A stretch of 64,000 nucleotides of DNA from UBA685 sp049890215 (GCA_049890215.1 JBMHBX010000067.1:6086-70085); one strand, 5' to 3'. Counted from the stretch's first letter, positions 43,597-52,031 are shown. Notes: generated from the letters alone by a model not told the origin. Program-made: numbers and translations.

Positions 43597-44556
43597 CTAT
43601 GTGACGTCATTTTCAGCCACACGTATTGCGGCGCGTAATTTGGCAGAGCGTGAGCGTGGATTAGAGTCAATTTCAGCCTCTGAAGGCAAAACAGGCTTGC
43701 GTGTCACAACAGAAAAATAAATCACCGCTGCCTCGGTTTCCGGCAAATGACGGGACGGGCGCGCAACCTTGCCGCTGCGGTTTGCAAAAAAGCGTTTCAC
43801 AATCCTGTCTTCAAGAGAATGGAAGGTGACCACAACAAGCCGCCCTCCCGGTTTTAGCATCATCTGCGCTGCCTCAAGGGCGTCTTCGATTTCTGTGATT
43901 TCCTGATTGACATAAATGCGCAACGCCTGAAAAGAACGTGTGGCAGAATCAGACTGCCCCGGTTTTGGGCGCGGCATAACAGAATGAATGATCTCTGCTA
44001 ATTGCAGGGTTCTTGTGATGGGGCCATTGCTTCTTGCTTTGACAATCGCTCTTGCAATCCGCCGCGACGCACGCTCATCCCCATAATGATACAGAATATC
44101 GGCCAAATCAGATTCTGAGGCATGATTAACAACCTCAGCGGCATCTCTGCCATCCTGAGACATGCGCATATCAAGTGGCCCGTCTTTTTGGAACGAGAAA
44201 CCGCGCTCTGGCTGGTCAAGCTGTGTTGAACATACGCCAAGATCAAAGACAATGCCATCAAGGCTCTGTTTTGCAGGCCTCTCACTATGGATTGCCTGCA
44301 ACTCTGCCATTTGTGAAAAACGGCCATGGGCAAGCGTAAATCGCGGCGCGAAAGAACGCACTAATGACTGGCCGCGTGCAATCGCCTCCGGATCCTGATC
44401 AATGGCCATCAGATGGCAATTCGCAGCTGATAAAATCGCACGGCTATAGCCGCCATTGCCAAAAGTGGCGTCTATATAACGCCCGCCATCTGTTGGTGCG
44501 AGGGTGTCGATGACCTCATCAAGCATAACAGGTTGATGCAGGTTCGCCTGGCTCAT
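43597..44556 (-). CDS. rsmH: 16S rRNA m4C1402 methyltransferase RsmH (MraW)
   Basis: SAM-dependent N4-methylation of C1402 in 16S rRNA. The 319-residue product begins HQPVMLDEVIDTLAP and contains the SAM region RYIDATFGNGGYSRAIL, the family block DGIVFDLGVCSTQLDQPERGF (fragment), and VVTFHSLEDRIVKRFF near the C-terminus. The mraZ stop and rsmH start overlap by one base (TAATG). Confidence 0.97.
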   Translation of the reverse strand: MSQANLHQPVMLDEVIDTLAPTDGGRYIDATFGNGGYSRAILSAANCHLMAIDQDPEAIARGQSLVRSFAPRFTLAHGRFSQMAELQAIHSERPAKQSLDGIVFDLGVCSTQLDQPERGFSFQKDGPLDMRMSQDGRDAAEVVNHASESDLADILYHYGDERASRRIARAIVKARSNGPITRTLQLAEIIHSVMPRPKPGQSDSATRSFQALRIYVNQEITEIEDALEAAQMMLKPGGRLVVVTFHSLEDRIVKRFFANRSGKVARPSRHLPETEAAVIYFSVVTRKPVLPSEAEIDSNPRSRSAKLRAAIRVAENDVT

Positions 44557-45029
44557 TACGAGCCTCCGTCTGTTGATGTGGCCTTGTTATTTAAGGTTAA
44601 TTTTGGAAGGCCGTTTGATTTTGCATTTGCCCTTGCTGCCTCTTCTCTTTTTCGGAAGACATCAGGGTGCCATATCTGAAAAGAGCGGCCAATGCCGGCA
44701 AATAAAGCTGTCTCGCCAAGCCCTGCAAAGGCAATAAAGTCAGCTGACAACATAATGCGACCTTCACTGTCAAGGCGCATTTCCTGTGCGCTTGATAACA
44801 TGGTCGTCAAAGTCGCCACCTCTTCAGACAGGCTGTCCATGGTATCAATGGCATCTACAATTTGTGAAATCCTCTCAGGGCCGCACCCTTCAACACAAGG
44901 TAAGACCAGAGATTTATATAAAAATAAAGCGGCGTGATTTGCTTCTAGGGTCGCACGAAACGGGGCAGGCACTGATATGCGCCCTTTGCGATCTATGCGA
45001 TTTTCAAATGTGGATAAAAATAAAGCCAC
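44556..45029 (-). CDS. mraZ: Transcriptional regulator MraZ
   Basis: AbrB-like DNA-binding protein that represses the dcw promoter. No ATG is available. The GTG at 45029 gives 157 residues beginning just before FLSTFENRIDRKGRISVPA, the usual MraZ N-terminus; another GTG at 45059 would add ten residues. Two MraZ repeats are present (about residues 7-50 and 85-130); the second contains RLDSEGRIMLSADFI. It heads the dcw cluster, and its upstream region contains repeats of the MraZ-binding type. Confidence 0.94.
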   Translation of the reverse strand: MALFLSTFENRIDRKGRISVPAPFRATLEANHAALFLYKSLVLPCVEGCGPERISQIVDAIDTMDSLSEEVATLTTMLSSAQEMRLDSEGRIMLSADFIAFAGLGETALFAGIGRSFQIWHPDVFRKREEAARANAKSNGLPKLTLNNKATSTDGGS

Positions 45030-45198
45030 ACCATTATCCCTATTTTGGTCTGCGATCACATCTGATTGGATGCAATGGCTGACATTGCTACATCACCCGA
45101 TAAAATATCTAACACATTGATTTTTATATATTTATTCAAAAAATCTTAGGCATTATACCTTATGAAAAAAGGCGGTTTGCCCCTGTTAGTGTCATTTA

Positions 45199-45242
45199 TG
45201 GGTTCTTATGGGATATCATGGGTAATATTGGTGGTCAATGGG
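45199..45242 (-). promoter_or_regulatory. MraZ operator: five 10-bp-phased TGGG-type repeats over a promoter
   Basis: TGGG occurs at 45199, 45209, 45219 and 45239, and TGGT at 45229, all in exact 10-base phase on the plus strand. MraZ is known to bind TGGGN direct repeats with 5-base spacers, i.e. a 10-bp period. On the minus strand TTGACC (45233-45238) and TATCCC (45210-45215) with 17 bases between them form a plausible promoter inside the repeats. A second -10, TATAAT (minus strand, 45152-45157), lies closer to mraZ but lacks a good -35. Confidence 0.75.
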
Positions 45243-45274
45243 AAATGACTATTATGCCATGGAAAAATTGAGAA

Positions 45275-45313
45275 AAATCAATGCTTTATAAAGTATAATA
45301 TTAGCATTGATTT
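45275..45313. repeat. 11-bp perfect inverted repeat upstream of mraZ
   Basis: AAATCAATGCT (45275-45285) and AGCATTGATTT (45303-45313) are perfect inverted repeats around a 17-base AT-only-but-one spacer. No T-run follows. It lies between the MraZ-type repeats and the GTTC-N7-GTTC box and may be an operator for another dimeric regulator or a hairpin in a longer dcw transcript. Confidence 0.55.
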
Positions 45314-45348
45314 GTAACCTCTTGCATTAGTTGAAAAAAACAAAAATT

Positions 45349-45363
45349 GTTCATGAAATGTTC
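45349..45363 (+). promoter_or_regulatory. GTTC-N7-GTTC box (alphaproteobacterial LexA-type)
   Basis: GTTC at 45349-45352 and GTTC at 45360-45363 are separated by exactly 7 bases (ATGAAAT). This is the form of the alphaproteobacterial SOS box. It is intergenic, about 320 bases upstream of mraZ and 30 bases beyond the rnpB 3' end. An eight-base pattern is expected about twice by chance in 64 kb counted on both strands, so confidence is limited. Confidence 0.35.
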
Positions 45364-45393
45364 TGAGTTATTGCGCAAAAACAGGGAAAGAAA

Positions 45394-45781
<388 letters not shown>

Positions 45782-45787
45782 TGGATT

Positions 45788-45816
45788 GTTATGGCCTGTG
45801 GCAATGATTAGGTCAA
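45788..45816 (-). promoter_or_regulatory. rnpB promoter
   Basis: On the minus strand TTGACC (45811-45816), 17 bases, CATAAC (45788-45793). The predicted start about 7 bases on, near 45781, coincides with the first base of helix P1. It lies between the end of the ABC-F gene and rnpB. Confidence 0.7.
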
Positions 45817-45828
45817 GTCGTCAGCCTG

Positions 45829-47658
45829 TTACTCAGATTTCCCTGCCTCAATCTCTTCTTTTTTCATTTCAGCAGCAAGCCATGCCTCTTCTTTTTCAGA
45901 TAGCAGCTTTTTGTCTGATTCAACCTCTGCCGCGCATGTCTGATAGGCTTGCGGGTCTGATTGGAAAAAATTCATATCAGCCAGTTGTATTTCTGCTTGC
46001 TTGATACGCTCTTCTATTGCGGCAATTTCTTTGGGCAATGTCTCAAGCGCATGAACATCTTTGTAAGACAACCTGTCCGAACGTGGTGATTTTGGTTTCT
46101 CTTTGGCAGGGGCTTTCCTGGACTTTCCCTTTTGGTTGTCGCCCTGTTTTTGAGGTCCGCGCCGCGCCAGATAGTCATGATAGCCACCTGCATGAGGTAT
46201 GATTTTGCCATACCCTTCAAACGCAAGAACTGAAGTGACAGTACGCTCCAGAAAATCTCTGTCATGGCTGACAATCATAATGGTGCCGTCATATTCAGCA
46301 ACCACCTCTTGCAACAGATCAATGGTCTCTATATCCAGATCATTTGTTGGCTCATCAAGCACAAGAAAATTATGAGGCTGGGCAAAAATTTTGGCAAGCA
46401 ACAGGCGGTTTTGCTCGCCTCCTGATAAGGTTGATACTTTTTGAGTCATTTTATGGTCGTCAAACAGGAAATCACGCAAATAGCTTGTCACATGTTTTGT
46501 CTTACCTGCCACTTCCACAGTATCACCGCCATCAGGGCATAAAACACGCCATGGCGAGCTGTCTTGAGTCAAAGCCTCGCGCGATTGATCAAAATAGGCT
46601 GGCAACAGGCCAAATCCTTGTTTTACATGGCCACCATCTGGTTTTGTTTCCTGCAATAGGGCGCGCACCAGAGATGATTTACCAACCCCGTTCGGGCCAA
46701 TCACGCCAATGCGATCGCCGCGTCTGATACGAGCATGAAAATGACTGACAAGCGGCCTTTGCCCTTGCGGTGTATCAACGCTTATTGTGACATCTTTGGC
46801 TTCCAGAACCACCTGACCGCCGCCTTCTGCCGGTCCTGTCACCATTGACATGGATCTGGCAGCGATACCGCCTTGCCTTGCGCGTTCAACACGCAGATTG
46901 GCAAGTTCGCGAAGGCGGCCCTGATTGCGCTTTCGTCTGGCTGAAATGCCCTGATGAGACCATCTTGTTTCTTCTGCAATTTTCTTATCAAGTTTGGCAA
47001 GCCTGACAGCTTCTTCTTGTTCTATGCCTTCAGACCAGTCTTCAAATTCATCAAAAACACCTTGCCTTGTGCGTAATTTGCCTTGTGAGATCCAGATAAT
47101 CCCATTACCAAGCGCCCGCAAAAACGCACGATCATGCGAGATAAGAACAAGCGCGCCCTGACGTTCTCTTAACAGGCCTTCCAGCCATTCAATCGTGGGA
47201 AGATCCAGATGGTTGGTTGGCTCATCAAGTAATAAGACTTCAGGATTTGTGACAAGCGCTTTGGCAAGAGAGGCGCGCCTTGCCTCACCCCCTGACAGCC
47301 CGTCTGTCAGGCGTGAGGGGTCCATGCCCATTTTTTGCAATAATGCCTCAGCTCTGTAAATTTCATGACTATCATCAAGCCCCTCTGCAACATAAGAGGC
47401 AAGCGTCATGACCCCCTTTATTTTTGGCGCTTGGGGCAGATAGGCAATATTGGTATGAGGCGAGACCCATCTTGTGCCCTCATCTGCTTCAGCCGTTCCT
47501 GTGATGAGCTTCATTAAAGTGGATTTGCCTGCCCCGTTTCGGCCAACCAATGCAAGCCTGTCACCGCTATGGATTGATAAATCAACATGCCGCAACAGCC
47601 ATCTGTCACCCAGATTGACGCCAACATCACTCAAAGTAAGCAAAGGGGGTGGTGCCAT
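45829..47658 (-). CDS. ABC-F family ATPase, Uup-like
   Basis: Soluble twin-ABC ATPase acting on ribosomes or, in Uup, linked to DNA and ribosome quality. The 609-residue product has Walker A GRNGAGKS and GPNGVGKS, a signature LSGGEARRA in domain 1 and LSGGEQNRLLLAK in domain 2, both Walker B LLDEPTNHLD / VLDEPTNDLD, and a Lys/Glu-rich C-terminal coiled coil (about 535-605). The C-terminal coiled coil and length favour Uup over EttA or YheS. It follows djlA by 3 bases on the same strand. Confidence 0.9.
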   Translation of the reverse strand: MAPPPLLTLSDVGVNLGDRWLLRHVDLSIHSGDRLALVGRNGAGKSTLMKLITGTAEADEGTRWVSPHTNIAYLPQAPKIKGVMTLASYVAEGLDDSHEIYRAEALLQKMGMDPSRLTDGLSGGEARRASLAKALVTNPEVLLLDEPTNHLDLPTIEWLEGLLRERQGALVLISHDRAFLRALGNGIIWISQGKLRTRQGVFDEFEDWSEGIEQEEAVRLAKLDKKIAEETRWSHQGISARRKRNQGRLRELANLRVERARQGGIAARSMSMVTGPAEGGGQVVLEAKDVTISVDTPQGQRPLVSHFHARIRRGDRIGVIGPNGVGKSSLVRALLQETKPDGGHVKQGFGLLPAYFDQSREALTQDSSPWRVLCPDGGDTVEVAGKTKHVTSYLRDFLFDDHKMTQKVSTLSGGEQNRLLLAKIFAQPHNFLVLDEPTNDLDIETIDLLQEVVAEYDGTIMIVSHDRDFLERTVTSVLAFEGYGKIIPHAGGYHDYLARRGPQKQGDNQKGKSRKAPAKEKPKSPRSDRLSYKDVHALETLPKEIAAIEERIKQAEIQLADMNFFQSDPQAYQTCAAEVESDKKLLSEKEEAWLAAEMKKEEIEAGKSE

Positions 47659-47661
47659 TAT

Positions 47662-48390
47662 CTATCCTGTTTGTGCCTGAATTTGGCTGCGCATCAGCTC
47701 ATAGGCTCTGTTAATACGTGCTAGCCTGTCTGTAGCAGACTCAATAAATTCTGACGGCATACCTTTGGCAATAAGCTGATCAGGGTGATGGTCTTTGACA
47801 AGCTGCATCCACGCTGCCCGCACCTCTGCCAGAGACGCATCCCGTTTTATGCCCAAAATTTGATGCGGCATGGCGTCATCATGGGCATAGATTTCTGTAA
47901 AACGTGCAAAGTCAGCCTCATCATATCCAAAAATAAGAGCGACTTCAGTTAAGTAATCCCATTCAGGCTCTGTGATATCACCATCTGCTTTGGCAATGCA
48001 GAACAGCAAATCAAGCAATTGTTCCAAAATGGCAGCGCGCTCACCAAATAAAGCAACTGTTTGTTTGGCATAGGCTTGGAACCCATCTTGTGTTTGTCTG
48101 GCTAAATCCCAGAATTTTGCGACTTGTTTGATATCTTTTTCAGGAATATGAACACGCGCCCGAAATGCCTGAATTTCAGCTTTGGTCACCACGCCATCTG
48201 TTCGCGCCATTTTGGCAGATAAAGCTATTACAGCCACGGTAAAGGCCACATTGCGCGTTTGTTCAGGGGCGATCACCTGTTTCAGGCCACGTTCTGCGAC
48301 ATGGCCTGCTGCTGCGCCAAGCAAAGCGCCTATCGGGCCTCCCATCGCGAATCCCGCAGCGCCCCCTATGATGATTCCCCAAATTGTCAT
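47662..48390 (-). CDS. djlA: DjlA-like protein: TerB domain plus C-terminal J domain
   Basis: Co-chaperone that stimulates DnaK. The 242-residue product begins with a Gly/Ala-rich hydrophobic segment (about residues 4-30; IGGAAGFAMGG), which resembles the DjlA membrane anchor. A TerB-like helical domain follows (about 50-165). The C-terminal J domain (about 175-240) has the HPD motif in KDHHPDQLI. The name follows this architecture. It is paired with the Uup-like gene downstream. Confidence 0.88.
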   Translation of the reverse strand: MTIWGIIIGGAAGFAMGGPIGALLGAAAGHVAERGLKQVIAPEQTRNVAFTVAVIALSAKMARTDGVVTKAEIQAFRARVHIPEKDIKQVAKFWDLARQTQDGFQAYAKQTVALFGERAAILEQLLDLLFCIAKADGDITEPEWDYLTEVALIFGYDEADFARFTEIYAHDDAMPHQILGIKRDASLAEVRAAWMQLVKDHHPDQLIAKGMPSEFIESATDRLARINRAYELMRSQIQAQTG

Positions 48391-48528
48391 GCCTATATGT
48401 AGCCTTTCACCTCATGATAAAGCAAGTTGCCTTCTGTGTGATATTTGTTATTTATGGCAGAATAATGATGGTCATCAGACAAGCTGGTGTGATGAAAACA
48501 CTTAACAAAGCAACAGCAAGGACAGAGC

Positions 48529-48786
48529 ATGACTGAGCGCAAAGAGCCGGATGAGACTGACAAAGTATTATGTTTTGATTTTACCGGATTAAAATGCCCT
48601 TTGCCTGTACTAAAAGCGCGCAGGGCTTTATCAGATGCTCTACCGGGGGCGGTCATTGAAGTGGTCGCAGATGACCCCGCCGCCCCTTTGGATTTTGCGC
48701 ATTTCTGCGAGACCGCAGGCCATAAGCTTTTGTCTGTCAAAGAGCAGGGACCACAATTTCATTTCAGGATTCAAAAGCAGGGTTAA
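48529..48786 (+). CDS. TusA/SirA-family sulfur carrier protein
   Basis: Small sulfur-transfer protein of 85 residues. It has the family motif CPLPVLKARRAL with the sulfur-carrying Cys23 and then VVADDPAAPLDFAHFCETAGH. In E. coli TusA passes persulfide sulfur in tRNA thiolation and molybdenum cofactor synthesis; the partner here is not visible. The last 23 bases overlap the end of the converging hypothetical gene. Confidence 0.88.
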   Translation: MTERKEPDETDKVLCFDFTGLKCPLPVLKARRALSDALPGAVIEVVADDPAAPLDFAHFCETAGHKLLSVKEQGPQFHFRIQKQG

Positions 48787-49141
48787 TCGCCACTAGCAAA
48801 GCCTGATGGTGGCTTTTACGTGATAACTTGTCTGGCAGTGGATGACCGCCCGATAGCGCGTCAAAAAAGCCCGGGGCGGGGATGTTTGTAACTTTTGATA
48901 CCACAAGCGCCGCTCTGACAGGCTGTTTGGCAGTGATGTCTTCTTTGATTAACGCTTCTAAAAATAATGTCAGCTTATGAATGCGATGCGGCGCCGGTAT
49001 TCCGGCAGATAAGGCAAGCTCATGATAGGTGATAAGCTGTGCTGTCTGTGCCAACACTGCCAGACTCATGATAATTTTTGTTTGCCAGATTTCTCTATCT
49101 TGAGGTGTTTTTGTTGGCTTGTTTATGTTATGGGTGGTCAT
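48764..49141 (-). CDS. Conserved hypothetical, winged-helix-like
   Basis: 125 residues, no signal peptide or membrane segment. A central helical part (AQTAQLITYHELALSAGIP) is followed by LEALIKEDITAKQPVRAALVV-type residues (fragment) and NIPAPGFFDAL, a layout that recalls small proteins in which a winged-helix-like domain precedes a PxxGFF element. No function is recognised. Its stop overlaps tusA and no clear ribosome-binding site precedes the ATG, so the start is uncertain. Confidence 0.55.
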   Translation of the reverse strand: MTTHNINKPTKTPQDREIWQTKIIMSLAVLAQTAQLITYHELALSAGIPAPHRIHKLTLFLEALIKEDITAKQPVRAALVVSKVTNIPAPGFFDALSGGHPLPDKLSRKSHHQALLVAINPAFES

Positions 49142-49208
49142 ATTATTTTACAAGGGCATGAGGACGAGTTTGCCAATTGGCCTGTCTTATTTGTGTGACA
49201 TTCATTAT

Positions 49209-49904
49209 ATGATGATATTGCGATCTTTATTATTTAACATCTTTTTTTACGCTGGCACTGTGTTTATCGCTGTTGGTTTGTCACCTTTGTTGCTTTTGCC
49301 ACGACCTGTTGCGATCGCACTAGGCAGATTTTGGGGATATTACACCAATTTATGCCTTAGAATATTTGTCGGGATCAGCCATGAAATGCGCGGCGATATG
49401 CATCTGTCACGGCAGGTGATTTATGCGGCAAAGCACCAGTCAGCCTGGGAGACGATGACTCTTTGCTGGCGCTTAAATGGTCCTGTTATCATTTTGAAAA
49501 AAGAATTGTCCAGACTGCCTTTTGTGGGGTGGTTTATGTTGCGCTCAGGGGCAATCGCGGTTGACAGAAAAGCAGGCATGAAAGCCTTAAAATCATTACG
49601 AAAAGAGGCGATAAGCGCCCAAAAATCAGGGCGTTCTCTGCAAATTTATCCGCAAGGCACCAGAGTGCAACCAGGCCAAAGCGCTGATTATCAGGTCGGT
49701 ATATATGCGATTTATGATGCCACAAATTTGCCTGTTATTCCGATTGCACTCAATTCAGGTCATTATTGGGGGCCGCGTGCCTTTTTGAAAAAACCTGGCA
49801 CGATAGCCGTCTCTTTTTTGCCGGAGATTGAACCGGGTCTCTCAAGAAAAGAGTTTATGTCACGTCTTGAAAACGCAATTGAAACAGAGATGGCGCGCTT
49901 GTAA
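49209..49904 (+). CDS. plsC: 1-acyl-sn-glycerol-3-phosphate acyltransferase family protein
   Basis: Makes phosphatidic acid by acylating lysophosphatidic acid at the inner membrane. A start at 49209 gives 231 residues with one N-terminal hydrophobic segment. Motif I reads KHQSAWE, an H-x4-E variant of the usual H-x4-D that is typical of an alphaproteobacterial subfamily. Motif III is in IYPQGTRVQPG, and LPVIPIALNSG follows. The frame extends upstream to 49119, but that stretch has no homology and runs over the divergent hypothetical. Substrate is inferred. Confidence 0.85.
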   Translation: MMILRSLLFNIFFYAGTVFIAVGLSPLLLLPRPVAIALGRFWGYYTNLCLRIFVGISHEMRGDMHLSRQVIYAAKHQSAWETMTLCWRLNGPVIILKKELSRLPFVGWFMLRSGAIAVDRKAGMKALKSLRKEAISAQKSGRSLQIYPQGTRVQPGQSADYQVGIYAIYDATNLPVIPIALNSGHYWGPRAFLKKPGTIAVSFLPEIEPGLSRKEFMSRLENAIETEMARL

Positions 49905-49961
49905 CGCTCAGCCTTCGTTGGCACCGTCATCTTGAAAAAAACCAAAAAGGACAGAAAAATG

Positions 49962-50354
49962 GATGGAGAATCTTTTCATCACGAACGCCAATATAATGTG
50001 CTTGGCTCTGTATTGATTAGCTGTTCCACAAGCCCCATGACAGGGTTTTATCGCGATGGTTGCTGTGCGACCGGCCCGGAAGACAGAGGACTCCATACAG
50101 TTTGCGCTCTGATGGATGAGGCATTTTTGCAATTTTCAAAACAAGCAGGAAATGATCTTATCACGCCGCGCCCTGAATTTGGGTTTGCAGGGTTAAAGCC
50201 CGGTGATTACTGGTGTTTATGCGCCGGCAGATGGGAAGAGGCACGACAGGCAGGCAAAGCGCCGCGCCTCAGATTGGCAGCGACAAATCGTGTAACACTT
50301 GCGATCATCCCTCTGGAGATTCTGGAGTCTTACGCAATCGACAAGCCAGTGTAA
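49962..50354 (+). CDS. DUF2237 family protein
   Basis: 130-residue conserved hypothetical. It has NVLGSVLISCSTSPMTGFYR, then GCCATGPEDRGLHTVCA, GNDLITPRPEFGFAGLKPGD and YWCLCAGRWEEA, which match the DUF2237 pattern of conserved Cys, Gly and Trp. The five or more conserved Cys residues suggest a metal site or redox role, but the family has no established function. The start has AAGGACAG upstream. A structured RNA follows on the same strand. Confidence 0.9.
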   Translation, partial: DGESFHHERQYNVLGSVLISCSTSPMTGFYRDGCCATGPEDRGLHTVCALMDEAFLQFSKQAGNDLITPRPEFGFAGLKPGDYWCLCAGRWEEARQAGKAPRLRLAATNRVTLAIIPLEILESYAIDKPV

Positions 50355-50400
50355 GGCCAATGCCCCCCATTAGGATATTTTAGTTTTTTATGTTACATTA

Positions 50401-50566
50401 ACCCTATGGTCGGGGGAAAACAGATGGTTGTGTAAAATCACGCGACCGGAATGATGGAAAAAAGGGTGTCCCTCAGCGAGTTGGGACCGGCTAGGATACT
50501 CAACTAAGGGACATGACCTTCTACGCCATGATCACGAAAGTGGTTTTCTTCCGATCATGTTTTTTT
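50401..50566 (+). ncRNA. Candidate structured small RNA
   Basis: No ORF, but three stem-loops in a row on the plus strand. Stem 1 is GGTCG (50408-50412) with CGACC (50443-50447), enclosing TGTG/CACG. Stem 2 is TGTCCCT (50467-50473) with AGGGACA (50507-50513), enclosing AGTTG (50479-50483) with CAACT (50501-50505) and a 17-base loop. Stem 3 is the intrinsic terminator. GACCGG occurs twice (50444 and 50485). It does not show the signatures of SRP RNA, tmRNA or RNase P. It could be an independent sRNA or the processed 3' UTR of the DUF2237 gene. Confidence 0.5.
50527..50566 (+). terminator. Intrinsic terminator of the 50.4 kb RNA
   Basis: CATGATC (50527-50533) pairs perfectly with GATCATG (50553-50559), followed by seven T. 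An inner C-A-C GAAA G-T-G mini-hairpin caps part of the loop. The T-run shows that transcription is on the plus strand. Confidence 0.85.
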
Positions 50567-50624
50567 ATCGCTTTCCATCATATGAGATATCCTGCAAGGC
50601 TGATAGCGGTCAGTTGCCTTGCTT

Positions 50625-51824
50625 TTACGCCTGTAACGCTGTCATGATTCCGCGCAATTCTGCCAATCCGCGAAGCCTGCCAATCAGAGGATATCCCGGG
50701 TTGGACTGCCTGTTAAAATCTGACAATAAGCGGTGACCATGATCTGGTCTCATTGGTATTTGATGATCATGGCGTCCTGCCTGTTTGCGCTTTTGTTCTT
50801 CTTCTAACAACGCTTTGATGACCGCTACCATATCTGTGTCACCACCAAGATGTTCTGATTCAAAAAAGCTATGACGAACGCCATCTTTAGGATCATGTCT
50901 TTTGGTGTTTCTCAGATGGACAAAATGGATATGCGTGCCCAGTGTTTTTATGAAATCGAGAGGATCAAAATCAGGATCAACACCAAGAGAGCCGGTGCAA
51001 AAGGTAATGCCATTCGCCTTGATATTCACCTGTTCCATCACATAATGATAATCTGACTGACAGGACATTATGCGCGGCAGGCCAAGCAGGGGAAAGGGCG
51101 GATCATCAGGATGACAACAAAGGCGCAGCCCCAATTTGTCAGCGACAGGGGCAACTTCTGATAAAAAATCTATCAAATTTTGCCGCAATTGCTCAGATGT
51201 CATTCCATCATAAACAGACAGATGCCTGCGCACATCGTCCAAAGTCCAATTGTCATTTGCACCAGGCAATCCGGCAACAATATTTTGCGCAAGGTGCCTT
51301 TTTTGCGCATCATCCATCTTGCGATAACGGGTCTTTGCCATCTCATAATTATCTGATTCATAATCATCGGCCGCACCCTGCCTTTGCAGGATAAAACAAT
51401 CAAAGACCGCAAAATCAATAATATCAAAAAACATAGCCTCACCGCCATTGGCAACCGGCCCGGACAAGGTGGTTCTTGTCCAGTCCAGAACTGGCATGAA
51501 ATTATAACAAATCACATCCAGTCCACAGGCCGCCAGATTCTCAAGACTTTGTTTGTAAGCAGCGATATGGGCTTTGAAATCAGTGTCTTTGCGCTTGATG
51601 GATTCAGATACAGGAAGGCTTTCTACCACATCCCATTTAAGGCCTGTCTGTTTGCCGTTTTCAAAGGCGATCTCTGCCTGCCTTTTTTTGATATCATCTA
51701 TAGGCCAGATGGCACCCGGGCGGTGTTGATGCAGGGCGCTTACAATGCCTTGTGCGCCGGTTTGTCTTATCTCATCTATTGAGATGTTATCCTGTGGCCC
51801 AAACCATCGCCATGTTTGTTTCAT
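50625..51824 (-). CDS. uxuA: D-mannonate dehydratase
   Basis: Converts D-mannonate to 2-keto-3-deoxygluconate in hexuronate catabolism, using Mn2+ or Fe2+. The start at 51824 gives 399 residues beginning MKQTWRWFGP, the usual family N-terminus; a longer frame to 51884 adds 20 unrelated residues. Visible: CYNFMPVLDWTRT, the family marker LCCHPDDPPFP and DPDFDPLDFIK. It is divergent from the uxuB-like gene. A GCAAGGC/GCCTTGC inverted repeat (50594-50622) lies after its stop. Confidence 0.95.
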   Translation of the reverse strand: MKQTWRWFGPQDNISIDEIRQTGAQGIVSALHQHRPGAIWPIDDIKKRQAEIAFENGKQTGLKWDVVESLPVSESIKRKDTDFKAHIAAYKQSLENLAACGLDVICYNFMPVLDWTRTTLSGPVANGGEAMFFDIIDFAVFDCFILQRQGAADDYESDNYEMAKTRYRKMDDAQKRHLAQNIVAGLPGANDNWTLDDVRRHLSVYDGMTSEQLRQNLIDFLSEVAPVADKLGLRLCCHPDDPPFPLLGLPRIMSCQSDYHYVMEQVNIKANGITFCTGSLGVDPDFDPLDFIKTLGTHIHFVHLRNTKRHDPKDGVRHSFFESEHLGGDTDMVAVIKALLEEEQKRKQAGRHDHQIPMRPDHGHRLLSDFNRQSNPGYPLIGRLRGLAELRGIMTALQA

Positions 51825-51922
51825 GCTTCTTTCCTTATCAAACGCCCTGTCTGTGAAAAGCCAAACGAACAAAAATCTAGTCATGTTCTCGCTAACAAGT
51901 CAAATCTCATGCACGTCAAATG

Positions 51923-51955
51923 CCATCGGGGGCATAAGCTTGCCCTATGTGATGG
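51923..51955. promoter_or_regulatory. Two-tier inverted repeat in the uxuA-uxuB-like intergenic region
   Basis: CCATC (51923-51927) pairs with GATGG (51951-51955) and, inside, GGGCA (51930-51934) pairs with TGCCC (51941-51945) around TAAGCT. It sits between divergent sugar-acid genes, where an operator is expected. No regulator gene is next to it. Confidence 0.4.
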
Positions 51956-52031
51956 TTTGGGTCATGCTATGGCTCTGATCAAAATGTTCAGTCCTTATTT
52001 TTGCGCAACATAAAGAGGCCTAAAAACCATC

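Noticed and set aside
50401..50566. SRP RNA, tmRNA or riboswitch identity for the structured RNA
   Set aside because: The SRP domain IV signature, a tag-encoding segment and any riboswitch core I know are missing, so it was left unassigned.
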